DNA from: Amylibacter sp.
Lineage (GTDB): Bacteria > Pseudomonadota > Alphaproteobacteria > Rhodobacterales > Rhodobacteraceae
Assembly: GCA_021775355.1 (NCBI GenBank)
Contig: JAJFHZ010000006.1
Location: forward strand, 280,154 to 344,153
Direction of reading: 5' to 3'
DNA length: 64,000 nt
Part shown: piece after piece, positions 63,347 through 64,000 of the stretch
How positions within the stretch are numbered: the stretch's first letter is position 1
Layout: every line of letters starts with the position of its first letter
The notes under the pieces: model-generated
The model's input: the letters and a program-made list of their open reading frames with translations, nothing else
Told to the model about the DNA's origin: nothing
The model's database searches: none
Made by a program: the position numbers and the translations under genes

Positions 63347-63520
63347 ATTTTATCACTTATGTAAATCTCTATACTATTCTATAGAAATCTATATACCCAT
63401 ATAAATATAGTAATTAGTGCAAATTAAACCACAATATACTACTATTGAAATCTGCGTATCACTTGACGATGTGCTTACCCCATGCTTACCTCTAATGGCA
63501 ATTATACAAAACAGACCAAT

Positions 63521-64000
63521 ATGACACAACTCAAACTTTCCAAATCAAGGGTTGATAAACTAACCCCTCATCCCAAAGATTATATCGTATGGGATGAGAG
63601 CCTACCGAATTTCGGTATTCGCATGAAACCGAGCGGGGTGAAGTCTTATTTGGTTCAGTATCGCAACCGTGAAACTGGCCGTTCTAGACGTAAGACGCTA
63701 GGCCAACACGGCCCCCTTCTATCATTTAATGATGCCAAGGAACGGGCAAAACTATTGCTATCAGAAGTCGTCAAAGGCAATGATCCAGTTCAAGAAGGGC
63801 AGGATCGCCGTATTGCCCCAAATATTACAGCCTTGGCGAAACTATATATCACTGAGCATGCGATACCAAAGAAACGCCCTAAAAGCGTTCGTGAAGACCA
63901 GGCTATGATTACCCGACTTATATCACCGGCGCTGGGTCAGATGAAAGTTGCGTCTGTAGGTACTCAGGACATCAAAAAACTGCATAACAGTCTGAAAAGC
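63521..64000 (+). CDS. tyrosine site-specific integrase, N-terminal part
   Basis: The first 160 codons, open at the window edge. The N-terminal arm-binding DUF4102-type domain shows KLTPHPKDYIVWDESLPNFGIRMKPSG, YLVQYRNRETGRSRRKTLGQHG and LSFNDAKERAKLLL; the SAM-like core-binding domain starts at about residue 100 (ITALAKLYITEH). The catalytic R..HxxR..Y part lies beyond the window. It points away from the tRNA fragment, into the element. ATG 63521 is the first Met matching the family N-terminus. Confidence 0.88.
   Translation, partial: MTQLKLSKSRVDKLTPHPKDYIVWDESLPNFGIRMKPSGVKSYLVQYRNRETGRSRRKTLGQHGPLLSFNDAKERAKLLLSEVVKGNDPVQEGQDRRIAPNITALAKLYITEHAIPKKRPKSVREDQAMITRLISPALGQMKVASVGTQDIKKLHNSLKS

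Overview
The window looks like a stretch of a marine alphaproteobacterium of the Rhodobacterales (roseobacter type), with lower GC than many relatives. This is judged from gene content and arrangement, not from any search: a complete ccoNOQP-ccoGHIS / fnrL / hemN / copA block, a phaP-phaR pair, TRAP and peptide ABC transporters, lysine and betaine catabolism genes, and a MttB-type methyltransferase. Except for the right-hand end, gene density and style are those of an ordinary chromosome.

Layout. 1-250: end of a class III aminotransferase. 654-8256: a universal stress protein, then a minus-strand unit (stress protein, fused TAXI-type TRAP permease, TAXI binding protein) followed by a PLP desulfhydrase / cysteate sulfo-lyase-like enzyme and a TauE-type exporter, with a divergent LysR regulator. 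Together these suggest uptake and desulfonation of a small sulfonate. 8356-17641: a polyhydroxyalkanoate (PHA) locus. One tight minus-strand operon carries a ThDP decarboxylase/acetolactate synthase-like enzyme, an iron alcohol dehydrogenase, class III PHA synthase subunits PhaE and PhaC, and a CoA-transferase. It diverges from phasin phaP, repressor phaR and an alpha/beta hydrolase. Six TGC-N3-GCA type dyads lie in the two intergenic regions and are the probable PhaR sites. 17700-31095: cbb3 oxidase structural and assembly genes, a stress protein, fnrL, hemN and a copper ATPase, with two FNR boxes and one CueR-type copper promoter.

31234-40664: an XRE-cupin regulator, a nearly gene-free 850 bp, a five-gene peptide-type ABC importer and a phosphonate monoester hydrolase-like enzyme. 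40844-47712: threonine degradation (kbl-tdh), lysine degradation (lysine/saccharopine dehydrogenase, semialdehyde dehydrogenase, Lrp regulator) and a thiolase. 47739-51317: a four-gene CDP-sugar cassette predicted to make a C-methylated deoxysugar. 51570-56694: dimethylglycine-dehydrogenase-like and non-pyrrolysine MttB-like genes with a LysR regulator, a plausible betaine demethylation pair. 56877-60425: a gtrA/gtrB/GtrII-like set with a methyltransferase. 60776-63100: an enolase-superfamily enzyme, an Ldh2-family dehydrogenase and the C-terminal stump of a hydantoinase-B gene. 63298-64000: a 3' tRNA-Thr half and the start of a tyrosine integrase, i.e. the edge of a genomic island.

The most interesting system is the PHA operon. 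If the ThDP enzyme is a 2-oxoglutarate decarboxylase, as for some enzymes annotated as acetolactate synthase, the five genes form a complete route 2-oxoglutarate -> succinate semialdehyde -> 4-hydroxybutyrate -> 4-hydroxybutyryl-CoA -> polyester. This is an inference from gene order and family. The substrates cannot be read from the sequence.
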